This document shows positions 43,913 to 53,200 of a stretch of 64,000 bases of DNA, piece after piece (the stretch's first letter is position 1; each line of letters begins with the position of its first letter). The stretch is taken from assembly GCF_018736045.1 (NCBI RefSeq), contig NZ_CP076132.1:4263501-4327500 (forward strand), in the 5' to 3' direction. Origin of the DNA: Flammeovirga yaeyamensis. GTDB lineage: Bacteria; Bacteroidota; Bacteroidia; Cytophagales; Flammeovirgaceae. Below the pieces are notes generated by a model. It ran no database searches, was not told the DNA's origin, and worked only from the letters and a program-made list of their open reading frames with translations. Both the position numbers and the translations under genes were made by a program.

Positions 43913-44458
43913 ATGAAATCCAAAATCAATTATTTCGCAAGTCTTTTTACTTGTCTATTATTAGTATTCTCTCTTTCTGCCTACAGTCAAAGTGACAAAA
44001 AAGGCGGAGGTGGTGGTGGTAACTACCTTGGCCCAGGTAACTTAAATGTTGGTTTAAGTACTTATTGGTCGTACAATAGTTCTTTAGGTTTTCAAGCTGA
44101 TTATGAATTTAATCTCGGTCGAGATTTTACCGTGGGTCCATCCTTAAGCTATGCAGGTTACAGTGATAGTTGGTACAATTATTCAGTTTTTGGAGTTGGT
44201 GCCCGTTTTAGATGGTATGCTGATAGAGTTTTAAACATCTCTCACCCTAAGTGGGATGTTTTTGCCAATGGTGATATTGGTTTTTCAATCTGGAGCCATA
44301 GATACACAGGTCCTGGTAGTGACCCAAATAGTCATTCATCTACCTCTCCACTTTGGATTGGTTTAGGTATTGGCGGTAAATTCCACTTTAACCAAAAAAT
44401 CGGTTTACAATTAATCATTGGATCTGGAGCTCAATTAGGTCTTCATTTCCAATTGTAA
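43913..44458 (+). CDS. Small outer-membrane beta-barrel, subtype A (copy 3)
   Basis: 181 residues. Signal peptide to SAYSQ, then KKGGGGGGNYLGPGNLNVGL, close to the gene at 43252. It carries the same 71-base identical block (44195-44265) while its flanking parts differ. It has a longer surface-loop candidate (RYTGPGSDPNSHSSTSPLW) and ends GSGAQLGLHFQL. A 12-T tract lies in its upstream region. Function unknown. Confidence 0.75.
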   Translation: MKSKINYFASLFTCLLLVFSLSAYSQSDKKGGGGGGNYLGPGNLNVGLSTYWSYNSSLGFQADYEFNLGRDFTVGPSLSYAGYSDSWYNYSVFGVGARFRWYADRVLNISHPKWDVFANGDIGFSIWSHRYTGPGSDPNSHSSTSPLWIGLGIGGKFHFNQKIGLQLIIGSGAQLGLHFQL

Positions 44459-44500
44459 TACAATACTTTTTCGATTTATTTCTCATTTATTTATATATGT

Positions 44501-44535
44501 AAAACAGTGGTGATATTTTTTCATCACTGTTTTTT
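44501..44535 (+). terminator. Terminator after barrel gene 4
   Basis: AAAACAGTG (44501-44509) pairs with CACTGTTTT (44524-44532), followed by T residues. Confidence 0.75.
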
Positions 44536-44614
44536 ATTTTCTTATGACTCAATTAACATAAACTTGTCTTCTTTAGCCTTTTCTTTGTATCCAATTTCAA
44601 CAATTAAACCTATT

Positions 44615-45142
44615 ATGAAAACTCAACTAACAAATATCAGATATGTACTGCTATTATTATCTGGTTTATTTATTTCATCACTTTGTTTTTCTCAAGAGAA
44701 AAATACACAAAACACTAAATCTAAAAGTGGTGGAAGTCATTCAGGAAACCATGCATGGTTTTTAAATACAGGATTTGGCTTTAGTAACCATGGTGTTCCT
44801 TTTTATATTGGAGGTGAATACAATGGATTTCATCCTGATATTTCAGTGGGTGGTGTATTTTCTTACCATAACCGTTGGGACAATACAAAACACCGTACCG
44901 CTTGGACTGTGTCTGCCATAGGTAATTATCATTTCAATAGGCTACTTAACTTAACCTCAGAATGGGATGTCTATGCAGGTGCTAATGTAGGATTCTACGG
45001 ATACAGTCACGCTTCTACCGGCTTCGGTGGAGGAATACAGATTGGAGGTCGATGGTTTATTACAGATGTGATAGGTCTTAATCTTCAATTTGGTGGAGGT
45101 ACCGTTTCTGGTGGTCAATTTGGATTGACGTTTAGATTGTAA
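44615..45142 (+). CDS. Small outer-membrane beta-barrel, subtype B (copy 2)
   Basis: 175 residues from the ATG at 44615 (MKTQLTNIRYVLLLL), where a signal peptide begins; an earlier in-frame ATG at 44507 overlaps the previous terminator and is rejected. Markers GVPFYIGGEYNGFHPDISVG, VYAGANVGFYGY and LNLQFGGGTVSGGQFGLTFR show kinship with the gene at 42603. Last gene of the array. Function unknown. Confidence 0.75.
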   Translation: MKTQLTNIRYVLLLLSGLFISSLCFSQEKNTQNTKSKSGGSHSGNHAWFLNTGFGFSNHGVPFYIGGEYNGFHPDISVGGVFSYHNRWDNTKHRTAWTVSAIGNYHFNRLLNLTSEWDVYAGANVGFYGYSHASTGFGGGIQIGGRWFITDVIGLNLQFGGGTVSGGQFGLTFRL

Positions 45143-45198
45143 TAGATCTTTTTGATCATAGAAAAACGATCTAAAAATTATATTAATACACATCATAA

Positions 45199-45235
45199 AA
45201 AGAAAAGCGGTATCATAACATGATCCGCTTTTTCT
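45199..45235. terminator. Terminator closing the barrel array
   Basis: AAAAGCGG-T-ATCAT pairs with ATGAT-C-CGCTTTT with one mismatch, followed by TTT and preceded by A-rich sequence. Confidence 0.8.
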
Positions 45236-45290
45236 ATATAGGTATATATTCTTATCCCCTAAGAACATACTACTTTTCTTTGATTAAATT

Positions 45291-45545
45291 TTAAGCAGAT
45301 ACTTTAAAGTATCCGGTAAGATTTGTGACATAAAAACTATTTCCCTTTTGAACACTTTCCGCATTCCATCCTTTTACCCTTACTGTATAAGAGCGTTCTT
45401 CATAGCCTTTTAAAATATTTAAACCTACTGGTTTTAAATATAATAGAGTGGCTAATCCATCATCAGATTTTAAAATTGCTTGAGCATATTCCCCTTCATT
45501 CCTTACATCATATAGCTTTCCATGTAGAATAGTTTTCATGTGCAT
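45291..45545 (-). CDS. Small soluble protein, unknown function
   Basis: 84 residues (82 from the ATG at 45539, MKTILHGKLYDV). Short beta-strand pattern without cysteine or signal peptide: TILHGKLYDVRNEGEYAQAI and SYTVRVKGWNAESVQKGNSF. It might be an OB-like or SH3-like small barrel; this is a guess from the strand pattern. A CAAAAGTA just upstream (45565-45572, TACTTTTG on the minus strand) fits a -7 promoter element. No family is recognised. Confidence 0.55.
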   Translation of the reverse strand: MHMKTILHGKLYDVRNEGEYAQAILKSDDGLATLLYLKPVGLNILKGYEERSYTVRVKGWNAESVQKGNSFYVTNLTGYFKVSA

Positions 45546-45756
45546 CTTTGTTTTTATGATGTATCAAAAGTAAACAAATAAATGTTCAAATAAAAATCAT
45601 TGATAATAAAATTATCATTTTGATTTAATTTTATACAAATGACTACTTAAAGTTGAATGAAAAAAATGTTGTATAAATGGATGGTTTTATAGCATTGATG
45701 ATAGAGTGAAAAGGTTTATATGAAATAATAAAAATTAGTTAGTGTGTATAAAAAAA

Positions 45757-45798
45757 ATACAATATACTTAACTCTTTATTTCGTTAAATATATTGTAT
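45757..45798 (-). terminator. Terminator of the gene at 45824
   Basis: ATACAATATA-C-TTAAC (45757-45772) pairs with GTTAA-A-TATATTGTAT (45783-45798) with one mismatch; on the minus strand a run of T follows. Confidence 0.75.
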
Positions 45799-45823
45799 TA
45801 AAATATTGTTAGAATATGTATCT

Positions 45824-46183
45824 CTACTTTGTATGAAAAACAGGACAATCCTCAACATTAAAGATTCTCACCGCTCCATTAATTAGTTCTTCAGTATTAT
45901 AATGCTCTCCTCCGTTCATCATGTTTTCTTCGATAACATTTAAAACAGATAATACATATTGCTCAGCAATCTCTTGAATTTTACCTTTTGATTCTTCTGG
46001 TATCTGTTTTTTAAATCGATCCATCTCACCAGTAACAAAAGTCATCAAAATCTCTTTCACTTCAGATAAGGCATCTTGTGAAGACTTTGAAATTCTTTGT
46101 CTATGATAAGGACATAAACCCGATAAAGGTTTTGTCTGTGATTGATTTAATAAGTTCTTTATAGAAGATTCTAAACGCTGCAT
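45824..46183 (-). CDS. Small helical protein, unknown function
   Basis: 119 residues, soluble and helical, two cysteines (GLCPYHRQR; EDCPVFHTK). The segment GLCPYHRQRIS has a Cys/His pair, but no full metal-binding motif. No family is recognised. Upstream (46207-46219) lies TACATTTGTAATG on the minus strand, which contains a -7-like element 30 bases from the start. Confidence 0.55.
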   Translation of the reverse strand: MQRLESSIKNLLNQSQTKPLSGLCPYHRQRISKSSQDALSEVKEILMTFVTGEMDRFKKQIPEESKGKIQEIAEQYVLSVLNVIEENMMNGGEHYNTEELINGAVRIFNVEDCPVFHTK

Positions 46184-46206
46184 AATAAGGTTTGAACATT
46201 TTCTCT

Positions 46207-46219
46207 CATTACAAATGTA
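46207..46219 (-). promoter_or_regulatory. TACATTTGTAATG element (recurs in the window)
   Basis: On the minus strand TACATTTG matches TAnnTTTG; no -33 TTTG is seen at the right distance. The same 13 bases occur at 28607-28619 (minus) and 30099-30111 (plus), each time between genes. Confidence 0.4.
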
Positions 46220-46353
46220 GTTAATTATTAACGAATTGTCCTATTGATAATATCTAAGACTAAATAATATTTAGTTATATACTCTAAAAATCAAACTTTA
46301 ACTCACTAATAATCAACAAATAACACTAACACTAATTCTTATATTGAATTATT

Positions 46354-47082
46354 CTAAATTAGATGAAATAAGTCTTCTACTTTGATAGGTGCAGATTTCA
46401 CAAATCCTTCTGCAAACTGTGCTCCTACTCTTTGACCATACTCTCTTGCTCGGGCCTCTAAAAACTGCATAAACTGAGGGGTAGAAATAAAAGTTTGAGG
46501 TTCTCCTGGAGCAGCATCATTCTCACCTACAAAGAATTGAGAAGCAAAAGCTTTGATCGATTCTACTTTTGTTGGCCATTGTTCAGTTACATCCACTACA
46601 AAGTCAGGAGTCATAAAATTTGACTGAATCATATGGAATACATTCTGAGGTCGCCAAGCTTGTTGATCAATACCGTCTTCTTTAGTAATCACCTTTCTTA
46701 AACCGCTCATAAAACAAGCATCTACTACCAACTGTGCAGCTTTTCCATGGTCTGGATGACGGTCTTCTATGGCATTGGTAATGATAATTTCAGGCTGATA
46801 TTTTCTTATCACTCTCGAAACTTCTTCTTGGTGCTTAGAATCGTTTGTGAAATAAAAGTCAGCAAACCCTAAATTTTCTCTTACCGATAAACCCATAATT
46901 TCAGAGGCTTTTGCCGCTTCTTCCATTCTTAGTTCGGGTGTTCCTCTTGTTCCCATTTCGCCACGAGTCATATCGACTATCCCTACTTTTTTTCCTTGTT
47001 GAATCGCTTTAATAAGGGTACCAGAACAGCTTAATTCTACATCATCTGGGTGTGCCACAATGGCTAAAATATCTAGTTTCAT
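46354..47082 (-). CDS. bshB1: Bacillithiol biosynthesis deacetylase BshB1
   Basis: 242 residues, the normal length. Zn-dependent PIG-L/LmbE fold: LAIVAHPDDVELSCSGTL (zinc-binding AHPDD), TRGEMGTRGTPELRMEEA and IEDRHPDHGKAAQL. BshB1 removes the acetyl group from GlcNAc-malate to give GlcN-malate, the second step of bacillithiol synthesis. The strain therefore probably uses bacillithiol as its low-molecular-weight thiol. bshA and bshC are not in the window. It lies 27 bases downstream of the SnoaL-like gene. Confidence 0.88.
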   Translation of the reverse strand: MKLDILAIVAHPDDVELSCSGTLIKAIQQGKKVGIVDMTRGEMGTRGTPELRMEEAAKASEIMGLSVRENLGFADFYFTNDSKHQEEVSRVIRKYQPEIIITNAIEDRHPDHGKAAQLVVDACFMSGLRKVITKEDGIDQQAWRPQNVFHMIQSNFMTPDFVVDVTEQWPTKVESIKAFASQFFVGENDAAPGEPQTFISTPQFMQFLEARAREYGQRVGAQFAEGFVKSAPIKVEDLFHLI

Positions 47083-47109
47083 TAGCTCTTAAAGTCTTAT
47101 CTATTTTTG

Positions 47110-47538
47110 TTATGAGGAGTGGTCAGCAATAATCACCCACTTACCATTAATTTTCTTCCAAGTCAGCGAAAAATGTCCTTGCAAATCGCCTTTTGTTCTA
47201 CTAAGATGCCACTTTCCTATGACCAAAGCTACATTTTTAGAGAGTTTTTCCACTTTAATTAAAGTGAATGTCAACTTCCCCATGGCATCGGTATTTGGAT
47301 AAGATTTTTTATAATTATCCAAAGTCGCTTGCCAGCCATTGGTCACTCCACTCTTACCTATAAAAAGTAAATTATCCGACTCCCAATAGCCGTTCATAAA
47401 GTCATCCAAGTTTCCGGTATTCCACGCCCTTTCCTGACGAGATAAAGTCTCTTTGATGGCTTCTAAATCCTTATCTACTTTTTGAGCAAATGTAAATTGA
47501 GTAATGAATAAAGCGATAATTATGAAAAGATTTTTCAT
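47110..47538 (-). CDS. Exported SnoaL-like/DUF4440 (NTF2-fold) protein
   Basis: 142 residues from the ATG at 47538 (MKNLFIIIALFITQFTFAQ), where the signal peptide starts; the longer frame from 47646 adds 36 residues without homology. The mature part follows the NTF2-like pattern: RQERAWNTGNLDDFMNGYWE, GWQATLDNYKKSYPNTDAMG and the closing SLTWKKINGKWVIIADHSS. Members are small pocket proteins, some enzymatic; no ligand can be named. Followed by bshB1. Confidence 0.8.
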   Translation of the reverse strand: MKNLFIIIALFITQFTFAQKVDKDLEAIKETLSRQERAWNTGNLDDFMNGYWESDNLLFIGKSGVTNGWQATLDNYKKSYPNTDAMGKLTFTLIKVEKLSKNVALVIGKWHLSRTKGDLQGHFSLTWKKINGKWVIIADHSS

Positions 47539-47629
47539 GAGTTTGAATTGGTTGATATAAAAGAGTTCAATATCAAAAAGTGGGGTAGAATTCTGCATTC
47601 CAAAAGACCATTTGATGAAACTCCATAAA

Positions 47630-47670
47630 AAATGAAGGTGATGCAAATCTATAAAAATTTACATCACCTA
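47630..47670 (-). terminator. Terminator of hflX
   Basis: AGGTGATG-C-AAAT (47636-47648) pairs with ATTT-A-CATCACCT (47657-47669); on the minus strand it is followed by TTCATTTTTT. Confidence 0.75.
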
Positions 47671-47698
47671 AATTATATTTTAAAAGGATTTGACGATA

Positions 47699-49018
47699 CT
47701 ATTCATCATCACCTGTTTCTTCAGACATTGGCCATTCTCCTCCATGTTCTAACCATAATTGGTTATAAGCAAAAGAATGGTGGTTTGGATAAATCTTATA
47801 GAATCGATCGGATACCAATTCGAAGATCTTTCTTTTTAACTCATCCACTCCTTCTTTCTTAATTGCAGAAAGGAAAATGTGATTGTACTCTTTCGCTAAA
47901 TAACTTTCTTTCCACTCTTCTAAAGTGGCCGGTGGATGATCCTCGAACGGAGGATACTCTTTATCCACATAGTTATCCACTTTATTGAACACCAACAATG
48001 TTGGTTTATCAGTTGCTTTGATCTCTAGCAACGTTTTATTCACAACTTCGATGTGTTCTTCGAAAGATTCGTGTGAGATATCAACAACATGGATCAAAAT
48101 ATCTGCTTCGACGATCTCATCCAAGGTAGATTTAAACGATTCGATCAAAGTTGTTGGTAACTTTCTGATAAAACCTACTGTATCGGTCATCAAGAAAGGC
48201 ACATTGTTCATGGTAATCTTTCTCACCGTAGAATCTACTGTGGCGAAAAGCTTATTTTCTGCAAATACATCCGCTTTAGAAAGTAATCGCATAATCGTTG
48301 ACTTACCAACATTGGTATACCCTACCAAGGCGGCACGTACTTCTCTATCACGATTCTTTCTTCTTAGATCCGACTGTGTTTCAATCTTCTTCAACTTCTT
48401 ACGTAATAAGGAAATCTTATCACGAATAATACGCTTATCCGTTTCCAATTCTGTTTCACCAGGACCTTTCATACCTACACCACCTCTTTGTCTAGAGTGG
48501 TGGGTCCAAAGGTTGGTCAGACGAGGAAGCATGTATTGATACTGTGCCAATTCTACCTGAGTTTTCGCTTGAGCAGACTTGGCTCTCATAGCGAAAATTT
48601 GAAGAATCAATAACGATCTATCGATAATCATTACATCTTCAATTTCTCTATCCAAGTTTCTTGCGTGGGCAGACGATAAATCATCATCAAAAATGATAGT
48701 ATCGATACCTTCCGCTTTCACATAGGTGAGAATTTCCTCCAACTTACCTTTACCGACAAATGTTCTTTTATCGGGATGATCTAAACGTTGAATGAAAGTT
48801 TTTTCTGTTTTGATCCCTAAAGTAGATGCCAAGAATGCCAATTCGTCTAGGTATTCCTCCGCTTTTTCTACTTTTTGATCTTTAAGTGATACCCCTACCA
48901 AAACGGCTCTTGGTGCTTTATCACTTTCTGCTTTAATATGATGAAATTCTTTTTTCAAGAAATTATATTTTAAATGTCTATTCTGATCGGTCGCTACAAA
49001 ATTAAGAATTAATCGCAT
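47699..49018 (-). CDS. hflX: Ribosome-associated GTPase HflX
   Basis: 439 residues. The N-terminal HflX domain has RTFVGKGKLEEIL and the linker RGGVGMKGPGETELETDKRI. The G domain has G1 LVGYTNVGKSTIM, G3 DTVGFIRKLPTTLIESF and G4 NKVD. HflX splits stalled ribosomes and is often linked to heat stress. The only ATG for the frame (49018) lies 17 bases inside the end of the upstream methyltransferase gene, so the pair is translationally coupled. The first ~25 residues are unusual for the family; a downstream TTG is a possible true start. Confidence 0.9.
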   Translation of the reverse strand: MRLILNFVATDQNRHLKYNFLKKEFHHIKAESDKAPRAVLVGVSLKDQKVEKAEEYLDELAFLASTLGIKTEKTFIQRLDHPDKRTFVGKGKLEEILTYVKAEGIDTIIFDDDLSSAHARNLDREIEDVMIIDRSLLILQIFAMRAKSAQAKTQVELAQYQYMLPRLTNLWTHHSRQRGGVGMKGPGETELETDKRIIRDKISLLRKKLKKIETQSDLRRKNRDREVRAALVGYTNVGKSTIMRLLSKADVFAENKLFATVDSTVRKITMNNVPFLMTDTVGFIRKLPTTLIESFKSTLDEIVEADILIHVVDISHESFEEHIEVVNKTLLEIKATDKPTLLVFNKVDNYVDKEYPPFEDHPPATLEEWKESYLAKEYNHIFLSAIKKEGVDELKRKIFELVSDRFYKIYPNHHSFAYNQLWLEHGGEWPMSEETGDDE

Positions 49019-50189
49019 TCATCTCTAAAAGATGCTCTAGATGATGTGTTTTAATGCCATGTATTTTCTTAATCTCATTGATCTGATCCACTACTTCTTG
49101 CTTAGGCGTATCTCTCACTTCGTCTTGAACTCCTACTACCAGTACATTCTTCGGTGTATGTTCTGTTGTGATAAATTCGAAGACTTTTGTTTTATACCCG
49201 TAAGCTTCCATGATTAATGCTCGGATACCATCGGTGAGCAACTCTGCCTGACGTTCTTTAAGAATGCCAAACTGTGTGATTTTTCCCAAAGCATCATCAG
49301 GAGATAATTGTTTTCTGATTTGTTTGTGACAACAAGGTGCACAAATAATCACTTTAGATTTGGACTGAATACCTCTATAAATTGCATCATCTGTGGCTGT
49401 ATCACAAGCATGAAGTGCAATCAAAAGGTCGATATGTGGAAGCTCTGCTTCTTTGATTGTTCCTTCTACAAACTCCAAATCATTAAAGCTAGAACGCTCT
49501 GCAATACCATTACATTTCTTCACCAACTCTTTACGCATTTCCACACCGATAACATGCGGTTTTTGTTGAGCAACATTGGTTAGGTAATCATACAAACCAA
49601 AAGTAAGGTAGCCTTTTCCTGCGCCCATGTCTACGACATTGTATGAGCTATCAAAATTCACATTCTTCAAAATACCATCAATAATCTCAACATATTTGTT
49701 CAGTTGACGGTATTTGTCCTGCATGTTGTTCTTTACTTTGAACTCCTTTGTCGTTACACCCAATTCCTGCAGATATACCTTGTCTTTCGTGTCTATCAAA
49801 CGATTCTTTTGCTTATCGTGAGATAGCTTTGGCTTATCTTTAGTTGTTGCTGCTTTCACTCTTAATTTTGCAGAACCTTTGGGGGTAATCAATAAGTGAT
49901 AATCCGCCTCTAATGTATATAAATCAGCATTGTAGAAATCATTCTCCAAATACTTACTTATTCTTGTTACCACTTCATCTACAGGATAATTCTTGGTGAT
50001 ATCGTTTGTTGGGTAACGATATAAACAAGATAAGTGCATACCTTTCTTCAACTCTACCAATTTACCATTGATTGTTTTAAGGTCCTTTTGCTTATCTCTT
50101 TTATTCGATAAAGTGATTTTGACGAAAGTATTGTTTTTCAAGCTATCCTGAAGATGTTGCTCGAATTTATCTACATTGATGAGACTCAT
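49002..50189 (-). CDS. SAM-dependent methyltransferase (Methyltransf_32 type)
   Basis: 395 residues. The N-terminal ~170 residues are a basic substrate domain. The methyltransferase domain has the SAM-binding YNVVDMGAGKGYLTFGLYDY (about residues 200-219) and LIALHACDTATDDAIYRG, then KVIICAPCCHKQIRKQL with a Cys-Cys-His. The HACDTATD block is typical of a family thought to modify RNA or small molecules. Substrate not known. It overlaps hflX, so translation-related work is plausible. Confidence 0.78.
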   Translation of the reverse strand: MSLINVDKFEQHLQDSLKNNTFVKITLSNKRDKQKDLKTINGKLVELKKGMHLSCLYRYPTNDITKNYPVDEVVTRISKYLENDFYNADLYTLEADYHLLITPKGSAKLRVKAATTKDKPKLSHDKQKNRLIDTKDKVYLQELGVTTKEFKVKNNMQDKYRQLNKYVEIIDGILKNVNFDSSYNVVDMGAGKGYLTFGLYDYLTNVAQQKPHVIGVEMRKELVKKCNGIAERSSFNDLEFVEGTIKEAELPHIDLLIALHACDTATDDAIYRGIQSKSKVIICAPCCHKQIRKQLSPDDALGKITQFGILKERQAELLTDGIRALIMEAYGYKTKVFEFITTEHTPKNVLVVGVQDEVRDTPKQEVVDQINEIKKIHGIKTHHLEHLLEMNAINS

Positions 50190-50230
50190 ATAACTTTTTG
50201 ATTTTGAGGAAACACTCCAAACGCAAAATT

Positions 50231-50267
50231 ACGAAAAAGGGTTGTTCCAATGAAGAAACAACCCTTT
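50231..50267 (-). terminator. Terminator of the giant T9SS gene
   Basis: AAAGGGTTGTT (50236-50246) pairs with AACAACCCTTT (50257-50267); on the minus strand the stem is followed by TTTTTC. Confidence 0.85.
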
Positions 50268-50288
50268 ATATATCTTAAGTAACTGATA

Positions 50289-53200
50289 TTACTTAATAAT
50301 TACCTTTTCTATTTGCTGTTGCGATCCTTGAATCACTTTTAAGAAGTACATTCCACTTGGCAAGTTTTGTGTTTCATACTTGAAGAATTGTGCATCTTCA
50401 ATCGATGATTTCAATACTTTACCGAATTGGTCGTACAATACAGCTTGTATTCTTCCTTCTGATCCAATGACTTGAATATTCAAATCAGAATCTAAAGCAG
50501 GGTTAGGATAAACAACTACATCAAACTCTTGACCTTGACTATTGACAGTCACTGATACAGGTTCGAAAATTTCAAATTGTCCATCAAAATCGATTTGTGT
50601 TAATCTGTAGTAAGATGTTCCGTTGAAAGGTCTAGAATCTGTATGATTATATTTTAATAATACGTTTGAATTCCCTGCCCCTTCAACTTCTGCTACTTGT
50701 GACCAGACTTTACCGTCGATTGATTTTTCAATTAAGAAGAAGTCATTGTTTTCTTCTGAAGCAGTGATCCACTCTAGTTCCACTTCGTTAGTTGATGTCA
50801 CTTCTGCTGTGAAAGAGATTAGCTCAACAGGTAATTCTGGAGGTGTAATCGCTTCATCATCTACATATGCCCAACGGAAACCACCGTTTGCAAAATTAGT
50901 TGGTGTAGCAATTCTACCTGAAGTCATATTCATTCTACCGCTACTAAAACGATCTGAATCTATCACAATTTCTGCATCAAAAGCTCCTTTACCTTGATAA
51001 GTTATTGCCTCAGATGACTCATACATGTAGAACTGCACAATATCTTTAGAATCTCTTACTTCTCTTTGTTCTGTACTACCACCAATGATACCAAAAGAAT
51101 GTTGTTCGTCTGAACTAATAGTTGAAGATTCTAACATAGTTCTAAATAAAGAGGCATTATCAAAATCTGTATTTTCTAACTGTGCTTTATTGACAAACTG
51201 TAAAATTTTCACATTAATTTCTTCGGCATCATTTAATATTGGTTCTAATAACCAACGACCATTCTTTTGCATACCAATGATTTTCTTTTTCTCGGCATCT
51301 TGGATAAACTCACCACCAACTTCTGGTAATGTTGTCGTTGGATCTGTGTTATCTTCATGGTCTACATAATCGGCCATCCAAACTACATCGTGTTCCAAAT
51401 TGGTTGTACTTAAACCGATTGGATAGATGTGATCTTCGTTACCAATTGGGAAGACAACTTCAGTAGCTGCACCTTGTTTCATCACAAATTTAGTATGACC
51501 ATAAATGTAGCGATCGTATGAGTAGTTGTAGATATTTCTTGGTCTTTCGATTGTAAGGTTACCTGTTACTTTAGCTCCTTTTTTACTTCTTGAACCTGAT
51601 CTGACTTTACCGTAGGCATCATAATTAAATTCTAGAGACTCTGTAATATAAGATGCATCTCTGAAATCAACTACATCATCCACATTAGGTTTATCTATAT
51701 ATACATTAGCTAACTTACTTCCATTCAAAAATACATTTTGAGTTGGATAAGTAGCACCAGTAAATGTTACCTTAGATGAATTTGTTGCGACAATTTTATT
51801 GGCTTCTCCATTATCCACTTCAATGTTTTCATAGATAATTAAGTTACCTCCTAAATCTACAGTACTACCGCCATCGACAACAAAAGATTTCGATGTAGTT
51901 AATGTACTATTCGCATCCGTTGATAAGTAAGCATTATTGATTAAAATATCTCTATCAACTGTAATGATATTGTTTTCGAAATAAACTTCAGCACCATTTT
52001 CTGCAATGAAAGAACCAAAAGAATAATTTAAGTTCTTCAAGATATACTTGATTGGATCTCCACTACCTTTATCATCTACGGTTAGAGTTAATGCCTTAAG
52101 TTCTGTTCCTCCTTCTAATATTGAAGCTAATAAGGCAGCTGCTTCACTTGATCCAGTAAAGTTGGTATCGTCATTTGGTAACTTAACCATTACTTCGCCA
52201 CCTGTTGTCTTATTAAAGAAAGAAGACCAATTTCCAGAAGGTTTTTGAGCAGTTGCTCTCATCTCTAAAATACCAACACCTGAAACTATACCAAAGTCAC
52301 CTTGAGAATAATCATTTCCTGTTCTAGTATCTAAAATTACAGTACCGTTAATTTGAACTTCTGATAATTCACGATCTCTAGCATCTCCTGCTAATACTTT
52401 TTTGTTTGATTCAATAATAGCAATTGCCCCATTTTCTGGGAATTCACCTTTGGCATCATCTCTTGCTCCTTCAGTATATTTATTAAATATTACAGGGTTA
52501 CCATCAATAATAATTGTTTCTGTTCCCGCGGATACTAAAGTTACTACTTCCCAAATATCATCTTCCCACTCATGTTCAGTTGATGTTGAAATAGCAGAGG
52601 CAGTATAGAACTTCTTAATACCTGTAGCCATATCATCTGGGTTGCCAATAGTATAAATACCACTTAATTGACCACCATTCAATTTACTTAATACATTTGC
52701 TTTAGAAATATCAAATGACACCTCGTTATCCGCTAAAGTGATAATACCTGTTTTTTGTTGCCAAGCTAATGTTCCTTCGTAGAATACAACACTTGTGTAA
52801 TCTACTTCATCTGCAGTGGTTTGAAGGATATCTTCATCATGATAATTCAGAATCAATGTTGCATCAAAACCATCAGGAACTTCAACATCATTACCGTTTG
52901 CATCCAATGAACTTAGGAACCAAGTATAATCTAATACTCTTGGTGTACCTACAACATCTGACTTAATCAAACTTGGGTAATAATAATCCAATGGAAGAAC
53001 TTTGATAAAGTATTCTGTACCTCCTGCTACTGCATTTCCTGTGAAATCTAATTCAACCGGTGAGTATTTTGGATTTCCTTCGATATTAGTACCGATTGGG
53101 AAAATGTAAGAAGCGACATCCGTTCCTACAAATTGTTTGATGATACCACCATCTCTTTGTTGGCCATTGGCTACAATCATTCTTGTAGTTCCAAATCCAT

